From positions 1 through 29,197 of the forward strand of contig QXVZ01003303.1 in the NCBI GenBank assembly GCA_008931825.1: a stretch of DNA of 29,197 nt, in the 5' to 3' direction. The DNA is from Phallusia fumigata. Taxonomy: Eukaryota; Chordata; Ascidiacea; Phlebobranchia; Ascidiidae. The notes beneath the pieces are model-generated. The model was not told where the DNA came from and made no database searches. It saw only the letters and a program-made list of their open reading frames with translations. Made by a program: the position numbers and the translations under genes. Positions 16,601 through 26,461 of this stretch are shown in pieces; the first letter of the stretch is position 1; each line of letters opens with the position of its first letter.

Positions 16601-17831
16601 TGTTAAAAATGTTTTTTAGAAAAAAAAGTATAACTGTGTGCACCTTTCTTTTTGGGTTTAACACCAGGTATATTTTCAATGTCAGCTTTAGCAGGACACA
16701 ATAACATAGTCACAGAAGAATCATGGAGTCGATGGACGTCTGCTAGATGATGAAATGGTAAATCCGTAAGAAGATCACAACTCAGTATAACAACATCAGA
16801 CTGCAAAAAACAACAACAGTAGGATATGACTTAAAATATGGATTTAATTTTCTTAATCAGATAAAACATGACAGCTTTGCAACACTACAGGACAAATAAC
16901 ATGAAGAAGATAGTGTTTACCCCTCAAGAGTTTCTGTTATAATTGTGTGCGTGACATAATAGTATAGAATGGGAATGCCATAACTAAAAATTGGATAACT
17001 GGATTATATTTTCCGCCTCCTGATATAGCAATGAATAAACTCAACTACATTGAATTACTCGAGGATCCTCTATTTCTTTTAAGATGTGACACAAACCACT
17101 ACATGACACCATCTTGTATAATCTTTCAAATCCCACATATGTTTTGATGACACTTGACAATATTAACAAATTAATAATTTTTAAACACAAGCTAAAGGTG
17201 GTCCTATTCTCGACAAACAAACAATTACATTAAAACCTAAATAAAAAACTCTACAATGGTAATATTTCAACAATAAAATACTTTAATGTAGTCTTTGACA
17301 AGGCATAAGGAATCAACAGTGTCCAAATCGGATTCTTCAGAAATGCCAATTACTTTTGTTGACATGTTAAACTCCTTTAGTGCAAGTTCCATGTATGTCT
17401 TCACACAATTTAAGGTGATGACAATCGCTTCTAAAAACAAAAACATCATTCCTTTACTTTTAAAACACAATAATAAAAGGGTTTAATTTTACAACAAATT
17501 ATTAACCCTTGTATCATTTAATTATATTCTTGAAGAATACAACACCGTCATGCTTATGATGGTAATTTTTTGAAATACATGTTGGTTAATTTAAAAAAAT
17601 ATTCAAAAAAATAAGAAAATCTTTGGCATCTAATTTTAAAACAACAAATTAATAAATATCTTGGTAATTTGTCAACATACCAGAAAATCCAGCACCTTCC
17701 AACATGTTAATAGTGTGCCAGATTAGAGGTTTGTTGCCCACTAAAACAAAAGGTTTGGGTCTCGACCCTTGTGTAAGATCCAACATATGACTTCCCCTTC
17801 CAGCAGCCATTACAACAGCTTGCAGTTCCAT
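13610..17831 (-). CDS. EIF2B3: Translation initiation factor eIF2B subunit gamma, complete in 11 exons
   Basis: Part of the cytosolic eIF2B complex that recycles eIF2-GDP to eIF2-GTP. Exons in transcript order: 17831-17681, 17430-17282, 16800-16644, 16551-16460, 16248-16121, 16021-15900, 15200-15025, 14571-14494, 14425-14277, 13952-13849, 13665-13610. All phases agree and the sum is 1362 nt, giving 453 residues, about the usual family length. The N-terminal nucleotidyltransferase-like domain has [27 protein letters not shown] and [12 protein letters not shown]. The middle has NEADLE and [20 protein letters not shown]. The C-terminal left-handed beta-helix shows hexapeptide-like runs ([33 protein letters not shown]). 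The protein ends with ESQAMMEFE. The N of family-specific GRGS and the KPLIW motif distinguish gamma from epsilon. The start ATG at 17831 gives MELQAVVMA, matching the family. Confidence 0.95.
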
Positions 17832-18532
17832 GTTTTAAATGTATTTGTATACACTGCAGCTTGCTCTTGCTCATATGTTAGCACAAAATCTAATACGCTT
17901 TAGAGAAAAAGAAATAATTCTGACAACACAACATTTTAAAAATTGTAGCGCACACGTAAAGTTTACCAAATTCAACACGAATAAAATAAAATATTTACAT
18001 TTTTTAATTTCATGTGCGCGAGATTTACCCAGTCACTATTTTTTAAATAGTGATGTGTCTGTAAAAGCTTGCAAACAATCATGTTCTGTCAATGTGTCAA
18101 AAACACATGCAACACAGAACACACGTTGGAGAATGAACAAACAAATGCCCAATCAACCATGATAAAATTTTTACCTTGGGAAATACCCACTTACGCAACT
18201 CAAAAATTTGAAACATTATTTGTTTATTTGTTTCATTTTTTAAAATTGGGGGCGGATCAACGCCTAAATGCGTTATGCTTATAATGAGTCCGCCGTAGAG
18301 CTCCCGGCGCTGCCGTTATTGCAATTCCGTTGCCCCCCTTTTTTTGCAAAAAAACTTACGGGTATTTGTATGGACAAGCTTTTGTATGAAATTTGATCAA
18401 AACCTGTGTCTCTCGTTTGAATGCAACAGGTGTTTTGCGCATAGTCACGCGTCGTGAGGTTGTGCTCGTTGTTATGACTTATGAGAAGATAATCTGCAGG
18501 TTAGAGTGACCGTCAAAAACTCATTCACACGG
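17832..18532. other. Intergenic 5' region between divergent EIF2B3 and a small gene
   Basis: No supported exon. The stretch from about 18240 to 18560 is richer in CpG than the rest of the locus (GGCGGATCAACGCC, CCGCCGTAGAGCTCCCGGCGC), fitting a shared promoter region for divergent genes, by inference. TAATCTGCAG ending at 18499 could be a splice acceptor (cis or trans) just upstream of the ATG at 18533. Confidence 0.35.
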
Positions 18533-20576
18533 ATGGCTGACCCGCAGCTGTCGACGAACAACGTCTTGGGTCGTTAAAAAAACAAGAGTTGAGACAAAAC
18601 AGACATTCAATGGGATGATAACAGATTTGGATCAAGCCCTTTTTACGGCAATCAAACAGTTTAATTTGTTCAAATGCAAAACGATTTATCCCACATGCAG
18701 AGGTAATGCAACCTTTAAACCAGCTGAAAGTTTTTTGTCGGCAACTAAAAAAACAACAATAAAGAGTATCTTTAACAAGGTGAACAAAAAAGACAACTTT
18801 CAAATAAAGTCAATCTGTCTTTGATTCTTTTGTCTGTGTTTATCATCATTTTTGCATCTTCTTTGTGTAAATGTACTTTTATCACCTTGTTAAAGATAAC
18901 ATACAATACATAAGCGTATATTACAGTAGTTTAAAAACTTCCTTTGTGGCATTTGGTAAAAACAACTTCCGATTCCGCAGCCCCTTTAGAGATGGCCTAG
19001 TTATGAGAAATGACATTTATAGAGAAAAATTACGTCATAAATTGTACTTGTTTTCGTAACAAATTGTTTTAACAACCTCACAAACAGAAAAGGGCGAAAT
19101 TGTTGTTGGAAAATTTGTTCGATCACCTAAGACCCTGTTGATCGTGGTTTGGGCCCGCGGCTTGAAGGGTTGTGGAACCCTGGACTAAACTGTAAAAGTT
19201 AACATGGGCTAGTACGTCACACCGGTGTTTGCCAATATACTTTTATATCCCATACTTATAGTAGACCAGCGCTTGCAAATCTATTCCACAACAATTTAAT
19301 CATTACAACTCTATGCTAGAATGAAACAACTGACAGCGTTAAGTTGTTAAAGGGTCAAGGTTATATTAAACTACAAAGGGTATATTTTTGTTGGACTGTA
19401 TAAGGCAGTGCTTTAATGTGCACAAATACACGAGGATTTCGGAGTCGTTTGCTGCTTGCGTTTTCGTTTTCTAATATTCGCATGAGAAAATTGAATTTAA
19501 AGTCTCCCCCTAGAATCAATACGCTGCTCACGCCAAAGAGTGTTTTTAATACTCTTTGCTCACGCATTGCGAGAACGACGGGAAAATCCCCAGACTGAAT
19601 CAGAGACGGTGTCAGGGGGATACGGAATTAGGCAAGGGCGATAGCAACCGTAGCATGATTGTTTCGTGCTGCCACGTGCAATATTACCAATGGACACCCC
19701 GCTGACTTGGTCAGACTTCGAGTCACAAATAAGGCAAGGAAGGACTGTTGCAAGCTTGTTGCAAAATGTTCCTGCTGCATCCATAAAAAACGAAATTGGT
19801 ATGTTGTAATTTCTTTGGTTTGGTATTCACACAATAGCGTAGCCAGACCAAAATTTTGAGGGGCCAAATAACTACACTGTTAAAACTTAATGTAAAATTT
19901 GGGGATTTTTTCCAGAAATAGTGCACTTCAATGTACAATTTCAAAATTTGGGAGGGGCTATGGCCCCTTTTGCAACCCCTTGGCTGCGCCCCTGTATCCA
20001 CATAACTGTACTTGAATTGTTATTCTACATGTTTTGACCGATCTGAAATTCATGATAAACAGTAATATTTGTTCCCTGCTAAAAGTTATTTTACACGAAC
20101 ACAAATTTATTCAATTAAGTTTGGAAAATGTAAACAGCCCATAATAATTTAATTGAGACAACCTAACCAAATTATGTACAAACCCTTTATTATTAAATTT
20201 GAAATCATTTGAAGTTACATCTTTAGGTCTTGCACCACATGAACATAAAATGGAAGTAAAGATTGGTGAAAATACTTTTGATCTATCTCCAATGATGCCA
20301 TCGTTTAAAGAACTTGTGCAAAATCTTGATGAACGCCTTGAGCTAGCCATTCCAGATCCTGCAATACCAATTGGAGATCTATTACCATTGTAATTTTTCT
20401 TGTTTTAAACTATTACCTCCAAACATGTCCAACATCTTTTTCTGTTTTACACCTTTGAACATAGTAAACCCATTGTGTTTGTTTACAGACGACCAATCTT
20501 TTCTGAAAAGCCACCTGCACCAAAACAACCAAAGCAAATGAAGACAGCATCTACAAGCCCGTCTAATGAACATTGA
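18533..20576 (+). CDS. Uncharacterised small protein, three-exon model, about 95 residues
   Basis: I do not recognise the family. Proposed exons are 18533-18569, 20227-20389 and 20489-20576. Phases agree (1, then 2) and the sum is 288 nt with a TGA stop. The product would start MADPQLSTNNVL, continue GLAPHEHKMEVKIGEN, have a likely helix around SFKELVQNLDERLELAI, then a Pro-rich IPDPAIPIGDLLPL, and end in a Pro/Lys/Ser-rich tail. No signal peptide or membrane segment is visible. Exons 2 and 3 are the better supported: consensus acceptors, a gtaatt donor and a shared frame. Exon 1 is weaker, since its donor is gtcgtt and the intron is about 1.66 kb. An AATAAA follows the stop by 10 bp. The gene is tightly followed by the thioesterase gene on the same strand. 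Confidence 0.45.
19835..19996. mobile_element. MITE-like repeat with GCGTAGCCA termini
   Basis: The left end reads TAGCGTAGCCAGACCAAAATTTTGAGGGG. The right end, reverse-complemented, reads TACAGGGGCGCAGCCAAGGGG, with AAATTTTG and GGGGCCA repeated inside in inverted order. This terminus style is common among short DNA elements in invertebrate genomes (general knowledge). It lies in the proposed large intron of the small gene. Confidence 0.55.
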
Positions 20577-20586
20577 ATTGTTAAGA

Positions 20587-20592
20587 AATAAA
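20587..20592 (+). terminator. Polyadenylation signal AATAAA of the small gene
   Basis: A canonical hexamer begins 11 bp after the TGA of the uncharacterised gene. The next gene's ATG is only about 128 bp further on, so cleavage here and the start of the next message would be very close. Confidence 0.55.
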
Positions 20593-20703
20593 TTTTCAAG
20601 GAGTTGCTGCAGAATAACTGTGTGTACAGAGGAAATATTCTAAAATGTGCCTTAACGATCATCAACTTCATGTGTTTTGTAATCTGATTACATTATATGT
20701 ATT

Positions 20704-20716
20704 GCAAATTTGTAGG
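20704..20716 (+). promoter_or_regulatory. Possible spliced-leader acceptor just before the thioesterase ATG
   Basis: The sequence aaatttgtag|GTACCATG puts an AG splice acceptor 5 bp before the predicted ATG at 20721. With an upstream same-strand gene ending 144 bp away, this looks like the acceptor expected for trans-splicing of a downstream operon gene, a process known in ascidians. It could be a chance AG; there is no upstream donor test here. Confidence 0.3.
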
Positions 20717-20720
20717 TACC

Positions 20721-22391
20721 ATGAAAGCTCTTAATAATAGGAATCTGTTTAAGTTGGGTAAATGTTTTACTAAACAAACTGTTGCCATAACGATGCAGTC
20801 TAACTTTTCAAAATACAGGCAAGTTTTGATCCACTACAAAAAACCTGAATTATGTGGTTTTTGACGTGTTTGTTTTTTGTCTAGATTTTTTCTTCCTATC
20901 CAAACAAGATGTGCAGACAATGACTACTATAGTCATGTCAACAATTCCCAGTATCACTTCTATTGTGATACAGTTGTCAACACATACCTTATTTGGTAAA
21001 CAACAGACTCAAAATTTTTTTAATTGTAGTAATTTTTTTGCATCTGTACATTTTGGCAACCAGTACACTATGTATTATACATGTTCAAATTCACCTAAAA
21101 CAGTAAAATACATATTATATTTGTTCAAATTGCAACTGAAATTCTTAAAGGTTTTTATCAAAAATGTCGCAAATGCATACCACTTACATTAAAACCATTT
21201 ACCAATTTAAAGCAATTACAACTATGAGCTATTTTTTTTTGTTTGATTTGTGCAAAAGCATTTTCTGCCATTCTTTGTTGTGTGGTATTGTTAAATCTCT
21301 GAACTTTATCAGTATTAAACAAAAAATTAGATAATTTTGCTTGTTTTCTGTAGCGGAGAATAAACATTAACTTTCTGCAGGTATTGTGGATTGAGCACTG
21401 ATAGAGTAAACACAACTGCTTTAGCCTACATGATTCAAACTCAATGCAGTTACAGGTATGTTTTTAAAGTCAGATTAGTTATACTGTACAGACAAGTTTT
21501 GTTAATTGCATGTTCTGTTTTATTGCAAAATCCTAAACTGTTGCATATCATTGCGTGTCTTTCAAGATAATCAGAGTAAACACTTCATGCTAAATTTTCA
21601 TAACAGAGTTGGTTTAATAGAATTTAAACAATGCATTTGATTAACCGGAATGTAGCAAGAAGTAATGGAGGAAAGTTGACAAAAAGTCAGTAACAACATT
21701 ATACTGATATGAGAGAAACCTTCTCTTGTTGCCATAAATGTTATAGCAACATTATTTTACCTGGGAAAGTGTAAATTAGCACCTCTGTTAATGTGTACTG
21801 TTGATTCTGTCACATAAAAATGCTAGGCATGTTGTGTGTGTGATCAACCAGATTCATCAACATATATACTCTGCGTAATATTCAGGACTTCACCAGATTA
21901 AACACACCAACAAATTAAACAAGTTGATAAGTGAGACTTAAAATTGTATATTTTCTGTGCAAACAGAAGTCCCCAATGTATCACATTCTCCTTTCATTTC
22001 TACCAGAAAGCCTTTGATATTTCCTCAAGTGATCTTAGCTGGACTTGGAGTAAAAAAGGTTGGAAGGTCGAGTGTCCACTACGAAGTGGCTTTTTTTGAA
22101 CCCAAACTTAACTACAACATTGCTATGGGTGATGAAAGTCAAGAAAAACCAAACAAACATGATCCTTTGTTGATTATGGGAATTGGCTCCCAGGGTCGTT
22201 TGATCAATGAGCAAAATGCTGACATTTTAAATGAAATGGAAAAACATTATTACAATGATCCAAATGTTACTGGTTCACCAGTACATGTATTTGTAGATCC
22301 AGACACACAAAGGCCAATGAAGTGCCTACCAAATCACTTAACTATTGGTTTGGATAAAATAGCCGTGAAGACCGGAGAAAGCAAACTTTAA
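20721..22391 (+). CDS. Hotdog-fold acyl-CoA thioesterase-like protein, complete in 4 exons
   Basis: Likely hydrolyses acyl-CoA thioesters (4HBT/YbgC-like hotdog family). Exons: 20721-20818, 20885-20995, 21381-21455, 22007-22391. All junctions are phase 2 and the sum is 669 nt, giving 222 residues. The N terminus ([16 protein letters not shown]) is basic and lacks acidic residues, which suggests mitochondrial import, by inference. The core shows the family pattern: [18 protein letters not shown] with the candidate catalytic Asp, then [14 protein letters not shown], then [20 protein letters not shown] and [25 protein letters not shown] is near the end. About 40 residues with [10 protein letters not shown] are inserted before that last strand, making it longer than bacterial relatives. 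The acceptor at 22007 is preferred over an earlier AG because it keeps phase and gives [11 protein letters not shown]. The first intron has a GC donor. Confidence 0.85.
20819..20884 (+). other. GC-AG intron of 66 bp in the thioesterase gene
   Basis: The exon ends AAATACAG, the intron starts gcaagt and ends tttgtctag. Splicing joins NFSKYR to FFLPIQTRC in phase. CAG|gcaagt is the typical GC donor context. Confidence 0.75.
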
Positions 22392-22511
22392 TTTTCTGGA
22401 TTGTGCACTTAGTTTACTACTTCATTGCATGTATGTGCAAGCTAAACACATTAATTTCCTAACTGTGCAATTTTTAAACTGGTTTCACACTTTTTGAATG
22501 TGTTACACCTC

Positions 22512-22517
22512 AATAAA
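22512..22517 (+). terminator. Polyadenylation signal AATAAA of the thioesterase gene
   Basis: A canonical hexamer sits about 120 bp after the TAA stop and about 190 bp before the 3' end of the convergent TAMM41 reading frame. Confidence 0.5.
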
Positions 22518-22702
22518 ACATGTAGCTGTGTGTTCAACATATTTACTAATGCGATGAAACAAAATCAGGCCAAGAAATTGTGACTGTACACAAAAGGTGC
22601 ATTGGAATCTTGTTAGATCTTTTGTCTAACTCGCATCCATAAACATAAAATCACACCAACACATAGTTTTCACAGTGTAACTCCTTGTGCATTGAGTTGA
22701 AT

Positions 22703-23956
22703 TTATGTTGTTTGGGAAACTGATCTCTCATAAGAGATGCTTGCTATCATTTTCTTAATCTTATTAACACTGTATTTCAATGATGTCCAAGGACCAGCAG
22801 TTAAAATGCCCTTTAGGCTTTGGCTTTTACTCTGTCTTTGTACAATGTTCGTCACAGCTTGTTGCACAACATCAGCACTGTCTGGATACCTTGCCACACT
22901 CTTCAGAATTTCCTCTACATCACGGATGTGTTTTGCTTGTATATCAAATATGCGACACACTTGCAGCTGTACAGTAATGGGAAGTCGCTTTAAATGACTA
23001 TGTTGTACCATTGGAGATTTGTCTTGATCAATAATGCCACTGTCTCTTTTCCAGTAAATAAAACTTTGTGCTTCTGGTGATTGTCCAAATGAAGTTTCAC
23101 AGATACCATCCAGTACTGGGTAATACAACTGCTGAAATCTATCATAGTTTGACTGAACAATTTTTGCAACCTTTTTCTTGTCTTCGCCAAATGTCATTCG
23201 AAAGTCCCCCATATAAGACAAGCCAGTAATAGTTTCGAAAAGCTCTCTTTCAGTAAAAGTTTCTGGTAAAATTATTAGTGAGGTCAGTACTGCTCCAATT
23301 AGGTTTGTTTTCAGCCCTCTTAGCAACTCTGGAGAATTTTCAAAGTTGTGATGAGCAATGTGCACAGGCTTATGAAGGCGTCCAGCTATGTAGAGCTTAT
23401 CCCAAGTTGTAAGATCTTTCACTAAACGGTCTTCCGTGATAACACCATATTTTATTGTTCTTCCCAACATGTGAATGTTAGTGTTGTAATATACAGAGGC
23501 ACCATAGTTCTCCATAACATTTGCAATTTGTTTGACACCAGCATTTCTCATTATTGCTGAGTAATGTGATCTGTTTCTCCTTAAGTTTTCGCCATGCCAC
23601 TTTTTAGCATCATCAACCACAAAAACAAAGTCTAACATATTGCTTGTGGGAGATTCACCAGCAGTTTGAGGAAATATTCCTGATCCATAAGAGAAAACAA
23701 AACTCATATTTCCAGGAAAACATTTAAGAACACTAGTATAAAATGATGCTGAGCTACTGGAAGTTACTTCGGTCTTTAAAACCTTTAAGATCCTAGTTAA
23801 ATGCATGCTTGTGTACTGAAACCAATACCAGAAGAGTTTGGTTAGATTTATTAATTGAGTCATTTCTACAAAAAACATTGTTTGAAATTTTTGCATGCAG
23901 TTTTGTTTACAAACAAAAAAATCCAGATTTTGGCCTTGACATGCTTGGGCTGCCAT
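22703..23956 (-). CDS. TAMM41: TAMM41, mitochondrial CDP-diacylglycerol synthase, apparently single-exon
   Basis: Makes CDP-diacylglycerol from phosphatidic acid and CTP at the matrix side of the inner mitochondrial membrane, for cardiolipin synthesis (family knowledge). The frame is open for 417 codons. The recognisable family sequence begins near residue 70 with FVFSYGSGIFPQ, then MLDFVFVVDDAKKWH, HYSAIMRNAG, GRTIKYGVI, LYIAGRLHKPVHI, LSYMGDFRMTFGEDKKKV, and near the C terminus KGILTAGPW. YGSG and the DFVFVVDD acidic pair form the nucleotidyltransferase site. The first 50 codons look non-conserved; Met at 23806 (MHLTRILKVLKTEV) follows a TTTCAG acceptor-like site and would give a 367-residue protein with a plausible targeting peptide. 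The rest is uninterrupted, unlike the intron-rich neighbours. It converges with the thioesterase gene. Confidence 0.93.
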   Translation of the reverse strand: MAAQACQGQNLDFFVCKQNCMQKFQTMFFVEMTQLINLTKLFWYWFQYTSMHLTRILKVLKTEVTSSSSASFYTSVLKCFPGNMSFVFSYGSGIFPQTAGESPTSNMLDFVFVVDDAKKWHGENLRRNRSHYSAIMRNAGVKQIANVMENYGASVYYNTNIHMLGRTIKYGVITEDRLVKDLTTWDKLYIAGRLHKPVHIAHHNFENSPELLRGLKTNLIGAVLTSLIILPETFTERELFETITGLSYMGDFRMTFGEDKKKVAKIVQSNYDRFQQLYYPVLDGICETSFGQSPEAQSFIYWKRDSGIIDQDKSPMVQHSHLKRLPITVQLQVCRIFDIQAKHIRDVEEILKSVARYPDSADVVQQAVTNIVQRQSKSQSLKGILTAGPWTSLKYSVNKIKKMIASISYERSVSQTT

Positions 23957-24541
23957 AACAAACGGTAACGTCTAAAATTGCTGGGCCGCTCGGTCCGCAC
24001 AATGGAAAACTGCAGGGCCGCTTGGTGGGCCCTCTATTGTCGGCGGCTCTTTGACTTAGAGATAGCCTACAGCCGTTGGTAAGAACTAAAGTTTGAGGGT
24101 CGATAACTTTCGTTAAAAATCAAGTGTGTCCTGCAGTTTTGCCAAAGCTTAGATACATACCTTGTTAATAAATACTGCGAAAGTAGGCCACTTCTTGTAA
24201 AAAATCTCTTTTGCATGCAAGTTAGATTACATGGCACCCCTCAAAATGTTTGGTTGGCTACGTTATTGCCAACAGGTCCGCTTCCGCAACATGCGACATG
24301 TTAAGCTAACCAACGGTTTATTCGGTGTCCTTGTTGTTTTATGAAACCTTTTAACGATGACGAATTGATGAAGTGACAATGCAAATAATCTTGACTTGAC
24401 CAAGCTCAATAATTGTTTCATTTGGAGATTTAGTCACGCGTGATTTGTTTCCACCAACCACTACGAAAAGAAGAAGGGATTTGCGGTTGGCCTAGGCCTG
24501 ATGCGCACGGCTTCTGGTTCTGACTTGTTACGTTTGCTGCT
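23957..24541. other. Region between TAMM41 and the duplication
   Basis: No supported gene. It holds the presumed TAMM41 upstream region, with GC-rich patches near 23980-24050. The 71-codon open frame at 24501-24716 runs into the duplication but looks unconstrained (see rejected items). Confidence 0.4.
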
Positions 24542-24840
24542 GAAATTTGCAGGCCGCAGAAATTTGATTAATCACTTCCGCATGTATAATATGTTTACAC
24601 TTTTGAAACAAATAGACAAAGCTTGGACTTGTGATGTGCTATGTGTTTTGCGTTTATCGCATGTGGTTGCTGGTGCCACAAAGGAATATGATTTGATTCA
24701 AAGGTGGCGACAATAGCGGAACAACAACTGTTGAATAAGGAAATTACTTCTAAAAACGTTGTATACTGTGGTATATGTTTTATAGACTGAGGAGCGTTAC
24801 GTTAAATCCGCTCATCCAACGTTTTTATAACATGCGAACC

Positions 24841-25110
24841 AGAGTTGGATGAATTACAATTTGTAATTAAGCTGAATGTAATCAATTACTATTTTGAGGG
24901 TAATTGTAATTCGAACATTTTGAGTTTGTATAATTGTAAGTTGCTTACAACTATACCTAATTACTTCTCCAAATACTTTTTTTGCAAGATACCTATGCCA
25001 CAGATTTTGTGCAGAAGCATGGCTATATATTAAAATGTCGACTTGATTGTTCTGTCGTTTTGTAAAAACATTGTGTGAGAATCGAACATTTTGTGACATG
25101 TAATTGTAAT
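24841..25110 (+). repeat. AT-rich segment with TAATTGTAATT motifs (also 26761-27075)
   Basis: It begins AGAGTTGGATGAATTACAATTTGTAATT and has repeated GTAATTGTAATT words and inverted ATTACAATT copies, suggesting a small repetitive element. The copy at 26761-27075 is longer at its right end. No coding potential is seen, and family and boundaries are uncertain. Confidence 0.3.
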
Positions 25111-25320
25111 GTGTTTCCTTCCTGGAGGGGACACGTATTGTTTTTACTCTGTTTTTTTTTTTTTTTTTTCAGTTTGCCCTTTTTGTGGTGTCGCTTAGAT
25201 AATATTGGTAGTGATAGCAAATGATAAATGAGTGTTATTACTAATGCATTAATTTTGTGTTTCAAGTAATGTTCGATTTCGTACAAAACAGTACTAAAAT
25301 TTATCTTTGCATCACGAACG

Positions 25321-25400
25321 ATGGCCGAAATTGAGTCAGTCCTGACTACTTCGGACAAAAACGTTTGCGAGGTTCTGTGGAAGGACGGTCACGTGAGCAG
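25321..25400 (+). CDS. Extra copy of exon 1 of the BBOX/TMLHE-like gene
   Basis: Identical to the exon at 27284-27363: start ATG, MAEIESVLTTSDKNVC, then VLWKDGHVSR with a GTGATG donor in phase 2. It lies in duplication copy 1. If the duplication is real it could be an alternative first exon; if it is an assembly artefact, only one exon exists. Confidence 0.6.
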
Positions 25401-26051
25401 GTGATGTAACAGAACAAAACGTAAAATATTTGTTATAATTAAGTTTAGAAGAGTGTAAACTAAGTTGACATTTTTTCTATTGCTGGGGATGTGAATCGTG
25501 ACAAAACAATGTAAAAAGGGTTTCTTTCGAAACGGCACTTACCTTTTTTGCCCCGTTTTTTCTTGAGTTTTAATTTTCTGTCTAACGCTGGTTTATTAAC
25601 ACGTTTCGGCCAACAGTTGTCAAGTTTCTTCAAGTTTGACACTTCATAAATAGCCATCTGAAGTTATGCATTGATAATTACCCTAGTTCACCCACCAAAA
25701 GGTACATATCGACATAAACAACCTCGAAACTTTATTTTGACTGGTACATTGCAAGCATGATTCTCCGTTTTGAAATTTTACACCCCTTCATATACCTCGA
25801 AAAAGGAATTGTTTTATTTGCAGGCTATTTAGTCATTCACATATAGAGTGCTTCTTATATTTGTTGTCAAAATTTAAACCCGGTCGCTTCAGTGGTTATA
25901 CTCTTATAGAGTCTCTGTCAGAAGAAAATGGTTTCACTAGGTGTTTTGTTTAAAACGCAAAACTGGGCAACGCGAAGCAAGTGATTGACAGGTAACAACG
26001 CAGCGGTTAGTGTTAACTGTCGCCTAAGGCATAAACAGTAAATTCGGGGCN

Positions 26052-26461
26052 AAGGGGTTCATGGAATAAAGGTTAACTGACCTAGATAACTGCAATAACT
26101 TTTGTAAAATTTCAAAGCAAAACGGAAAATTGCCCAAAAGATACTAAAATGTACGGGCACTGCAAAGAATTTGTTCTGACAATTACTCAAACTAATACAA
26201 ACATTTATCCAACGATTCAGGTAGAGTCACAAAAGATGAATTCACAAACAAAACAATAACCGATGCCACCATAAGCGCAAATGCAGGAGACAAAAACGAT
26301 TACACCAACGGTATGATAATCATTTTTGTTTGATTTAATAGTGTTTTTCTCCCTTATCTTGTTGTCAATGGGGAATCTGATAAACTCAAAATAATACGGA
26401 AAAACAATTTAAAGTGCGAAACGATAAAATTTCCGAACATGTTGTTTACTGTATATTTGCG
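26052..26461. other. Unique 410-bp segment between the two duplication copies
   Basis: This segment has no match to the sequence left of copy 1, so the duplication is not a simple end-to-end contig overlap. It includes a 90-nt stretch (26221-26310) open in one frame (RVTKDEFTNKTITDA...), preceded by an AACGATTCAG acceptor-like site and followed by a GTATGA donor-like site. I do not recognise that peptide. Confidence 0.4.

Larger units (their letters stand above)
24542..26050 (+). repeat. Direct duplication copy 1 (about 1.5 kb), ends at an N
   Basis: Nearly identical to 26462-28013. Similarity begins at GAAATTTGCAGG and ends at AAATTCGGGGC, immediately before the N at 26051. The left third carries several substitutions. 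Copy 1 lacks about 40 bp present in copy 2 near 27035-27075, and poly-T tracts differ. From about 25160 on the copies differ by only isolated bases. Contains one copy of the dioxygenase-like exon 1. Confidence 0.9.

Noticed and set aside
19416..19598. 60-codon basic plus-strand frame
   Set aside because: Tested as an upstream exon of the small gene; no good donor or phase-compatible join and no similarity.
24501..24716. 71-codon frame overlapping the duplication start
   Set aside because: Compared with copy 2, nearly all differences change the amino acid (R to C, L to F, T to K, V to D), which argues against a constrained protein.
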